45,415 nucleotides of DNA from Schlesneria paludicola DSM 18645 (lineage in GTDB: Bacteria > Planctomycetota > Planctomycetia > Planctomycetales > Planctomycetaceae). Numbering within the stretch: position 1 is the first letter of the stretch; every line of letters starts with the position of its first letter. Positions 43,074 through 45,415 of this stretch are shown piece after piece. Below the pieces are notes generated by a model. The model was not told the origin of the DNA, made no database searches, and saw nothing but the letters and a program-made list of their open reading frames with translations. The stretch covers positions 1 to 45,415 of the forward strand of contig CAMBQP010000016.1 of NCBI GenBank assembly GCA_945869955.1. The letters are read 5' to 3'. The position numbers were made by a program, and so were the translations under genes.

Positions 43074-45236
43074 TTAGTCGCGTTTGAGGACCTGCAAGAG
43101 ATTGCTGTATTGGTCCGTCCACAAGGGGGCGGCACGAACCACATCGTCAGGAATCGTCTCTGACGAGGGTGATTCGGGAAGCACCGACCCGTTCCGTGAC
43201 AGGACGAGATAGTCGGTCCGATAGGCGAGTTGACTGCGTTCAATTGGAGTGCGGATACGGACCGACTTCCAGCCAAGTGCGTGTCCCAGTTTCGCGACGA
43301 CGGGTGCCAGTTCCAGATAGGTATTTGTCACGTTGACAACCAGAAGTCCGTCGCGCCGAAGGTGCCTGTCGTATTGATCAAAGGCTTCTTTCGTCAATAA
43401 ATGAATGGGGATCGCATCGCCGGTAAACGCGTCCAGTATCAGGATCTCGAACTCGTTCGGTGTTTCTTGTTCCAGGACCAGTCGTGCGTCGCCAATGACA
43501 ACATCGCATTGCCCTCGACAGTCACTTAAAAAATGGAAGTACTGTCGGGCGATGAGATCGACTTGTGGATTGATTTCGTAAAAACGGACGGTGTCGCTTG
43601 GACGCACATAACTGGCCAGAGTGCCGATTCCCATGCCGACCACTCCAATTCGAATGGACGGTCGCGATTGCACGCAGGCAATTCCCAGCGCGGGAGCAGT
43701 CCCTTCACCGTAGTAAGCGGTCGGCTGTGACCGCTTTTCGGGTGACATCCACTGGCGTCCATGACTCACGTTCCCGCTAATAAACGCCCGATATGGTTCA
43801 TTGTTTTCGGTATTCCAGTCTACGACGCAGACTGTTCCATAAAAATTGCGACCACGGTAAACAGCTTCATCATCGGTAAATTGCCACGTGTACAGTAATG
43901 CCAGTACCATCAATTGGATTGCACAAACAGCGGCCAGGGCCGGACGAGTGGCATACCATTTTCGACGTGAATGACTTTTAGTGAAAGCGGCGTTGGTTTG
44001 GGACCCATGTTCATAGAGTGTCCATATGCCAACCACGCTCGCGATGGTGAACGAAAGGAGCAAACCCAGCGACCATTCGAGATGGCTTGTAAATAAACTC
44101 GGTGCGATCAGGCTGACACAGATGCCACCCACCGCGCCTCCGGCGGACAGCATCAGATAGAACTCGGTCAGAAACTTGGTCGAAGGCCGTAATCGAACGA
44201 CTTCGCCGTGACAGACCATGCAGACACCAAACAAGGCCGCGAAATAAAAGACCAACTCTTGTGCCATGGTCAGCTTCACCCCAATCCAGTCGGGCCAGTC
44301 GGAGAGTCCGGCGACAAGCACCAGTGCGACGACCGTGATTGGTGCCATCATCTCGCGTCGATACCACGCTTCATGATCGAAGCAAATGATAAACGAGAGC
44401 AGGTAAAGCCCCAGGGGAACAACCCATAGAAAGGGAATCGGTGCGACATCCTGAGTCACTTCATTGGTGGTTGCGAGGAGCATGAGACAACTGCATGCGG
44501 GAAGTAACAACCACAACGCCCGCTGCCAAGCCTGAGGAGCCACTTCAGCGGACAGATCAGACTTGAGATCTTCCAACGGAACGGAAATGTTCCCAGCCCA
44601 GATCGAGCATGTGCCACACAAGATCGCGAAGAGAAGAAACAAGCCAGACCAGACGTTGGCCTGCATCGTACAAGGCCAGAGTGGTTCGATAAACAAGGGA
44701 TAGCTGATCAGCGCTAATAACGAACCGATATTGGACAGCGAATACAGCCGATACGGTGAACGGCCCGGACAGACTCGACTGAACCAGTTTTGCAAAAGTG
44801 GTCCGGTTGCCGACAACACAAAATAAGACAATCCTACCGTTGTGGTGAGCAGCAGTAGAATCCGAGCCGCGGGCGGCGAGTTGTCCGTTGGTTTCCAGGC
44901 GGAATTGGGCGCAATCGGCAATACGGCCATGGCACAGGCGATTAATCCCAAATGAACCATTCGTTGATGTCGAGGACTGAGCCACCGCGAAATCGCGTGA
45001 GCGTAGGCATAACCCAGAAACAACGTGACCTGGAAGAACAACATGCAGGTCGTCCAGACGGCCGGGCTCCCTCCAAACCAGGGAAGGATAAATTTCCCCA
45101 TCAACGGCTGGACCTGAAACAGCAGGAACGCGCTGACAAAAATCGCGGATGCAAAAATCGTCGTACGAAATGCGGCGATCTGTGTCAGCGGAATCGGCAC
45201 AGGCAGATGACGTAAGACATCAGGATTGGAACTCAT
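43074..45236 (-). CDS. membrane protein fused to spermidine-synthase-like domain
   Basis: A 720-residue protein. The first 450 residues form a polytopic membrane region with many hydrophobic segments, of the MFS-like kind found fused to polyamine synthases. About residues 455-720 are a spermidine synthase-type Rossmann domain: the substrate-side SGNVSHGRQWMSPEK (about 487-501) and PTAYYGEGT, the AdoMet-type glycine motif GVVGMGIGTLASY (531-543), the acidic residue of FYEIN (Glu554) and DVVIGDARLVL, ILDAFTGDAIPIHLLT. Such fusions are common in environmental bacteria; whether they make a polyamine, and why they carry a transporter-like part, is unknown. A GAGGA site about ten bases upstream supports the ATG. 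Confidence 0.88.
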   Translation of the reverse strand: MSSNPDVLRHLPVPIPLTQIAAFRTTIFASAIFVSAFLLFQVQPLMGKFILPWFGGSPAVWTTCMLFFQVTLFLGYAYAHAISRWLSPRHQRMVHLGLIACAMAVLPIAPNSAWKPTDNSPPAARILLLLTTTVGLSYFVLSATGPLLQNWFSRVCPGRSPYRLYSLSNIGSLLALISYPLFIEPLWPCTMQANVWSGLFLLFAILCGTCSIWAGNISVPLEDLKSDLSAEVAPQAWQRALWLLLPACSCLMLLATTNEVTQDVAPIPFLWVVPLGLYLLSFIICFDHEAWYRREMMAPITVVALVLVAGLSDWPDWIGVKLTMAQELVFYFAALFGVCMVCHGEVVRLRPSTKFLTEFYLMLSAGGAVGGICVSLIAPSLFTSHLEWSLGLLLSFTIASVVGIWTLYEHGSQTNAAFTKSHSRRKWYATRPALAAVCAIQLMVLALLYTWQFTDDEAVYRGRNFYGTVCVVDWNTENNEPYRAFISGNVSHGRQWMSPEKRSQPTAYYGEGTAPALGIACVQSRPSIRIGVVGMGIGTLASYVRPSDTVRFYEINPQVDLIARQYFHFLSDCRGQCDVVIGDARLVLEQETPNEFEILILDAFTGDAIPIHLLTKEAFDQYDRHLRRDGLLVVNVTNTYLELAPVVAKLGHALGWKSVRIRTPIERSQLAYRTDYLVLSRNGSVLPESPSSETIPDDVVRAAPLWTDQYSNLLQVLKRD

Positions 45237-45415
45237 AAAGCAGGATCCTCAGCGAATCAGCCGGGCAGATTTTTAAATGAACGGTATTTTGAGCGATTGA
45301 AAGTTTGCGTCGCTTAAAAATTTCAGTTTTATAAAAATTTTTATAAAAAAATTTAAATCTTTCTTACAATAACAAAAACTGCTGTCTGACGCAAGTGATG
45401 TTGAGAAAATGCGAG
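45237..45415. other. AT-rich region upstream of the last gene
   Basis: This 179-base end piece is clearly AT-rich. On the minus strand, TTGTAA (45369-45364), 18 bases and TATAAA (45345-45340) give a possible promoter for the membrane-spermidine synthase gene, with a leader of about 95 bases. The -10 lies inside the palindrome at 45327-45348. Confidence 0.45.
45327..45348. repeat. perfect 22-bp AT-only palindrome
   Basis: TTTTATAAAAATTTTTATAA followed by AA is identical to its own reverse complement over 22 bases. It covers the putative -10 element of the last gene and could be an operator, a melting site, or chance in AT-rich DNA. Confidence 0.6.

Overview
The window looks like a chromosomal segment of a planctomycete (phylum Planctomycetota, probably a Planctomycetales relative). 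The grounds are a Tat-exported DUF1501 protein, a secreted planctomycete-type cytochrome c fused to WD40 repeats, many exported lineage-specific proteins with no recognisable enzyme domain, a fused ResB-CcsA cytochrome c assembly protein, squalene-hopene cyclase, and an Ala/Lys-rich histone H1-like protein. I assign it by protein families only; no rRNA or tRNA gene was found. Base composition looks moderately GC-rich, with AT-rich patches at about 8.18-8.37 kb, 8.75-8.86 kb and after 45.24 kb.

Layout. 0-7.5 kb (minus strand): a run of DCC-family thiol oxidoreductase, valine-pyruvate aminotransferase (avtA), Wzx-type flippase, O-antigen-ligase-like protein and GT4 glycosyltransferase, i.e. a surface polysaccharide export/assembly cluster, followed by a DUF1501 protein. 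7.8-9.9 kb: three small orphan genes with unusually good sigma70-like promoters and a probable lipoprotein. 10.3-11.7 kb: cytochrome c-WD40 protein. 12.1-17.0 kb: a lipoprotein with duplicated modules, then a 1249-residue ResB-CcsA (System II) fusion. 17.2-20.3 kb: a thioredoxin-trypsin fusion divergent from an exported protein. 20.6-23.4 kb: a histidinol-phosphatase-type IMPase fused to a barstar domain, then a GT39/GT83-type membrane glycosyltransferase. 24.0-27.1 kb: ABM-domain protein, DUF374 acyltransferase, tRNA-dihydrouridine synthase, and ribulose-phosphate 3-epimerase on the minus strand. 27.5-29.6 kb: squalene-hopene cyclase. 30.3-33.0 kb: histone H1-like protein and RecG. 33.1-35.0 kb: a His/Gly/Tyr repeat exported protein and a zinc-ribbon membrane protein. 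35.3-38.6 kb: divergent TypA/BipA and FtsY. 39.3-43.0 kb: a GlcD-GlcE fusion overlapping GlcF (glycolate oxidase). 43.1-45.2 kb: a membrane protein fused to a spermidine-synthase-like domain.

Functional links. The window mixes housekeeping genes (recG, ftsY, typA, rpe, dus) with envelope and redox biology: polysaccharide assembly, hopanoid synthesis, cytochrome c maturation, exported thioredoxin-protease and exported haem protein. No CRISPR array, prophage or intact insertion sequence was seen.

The most unusual items are the IMPase-barstar fusion (20562-21770), the exported thioredoxin-serine protease fusion, the ABBA-like module order in the lipoprotein beside ccsBA, the small-gene island with divergent promoters at 8.2-8.9 kb, and several non-coding repeats: a pair of TGACA-N2-TGTC dyads at 29.9 kb, three 20-bp direct repeats at 12.0 kb, three 11-bp direct repeats at 37.5 kb, a 22-bp inverted repeat at 24.5 kb, and an inverted pair of a dispersed-type CACAGAGACACAGAG element at 10.1-10.3 kb. 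Nothing here proves a new multi-gene system; the fusion and the small-gene island are the best candidates for follow-up.
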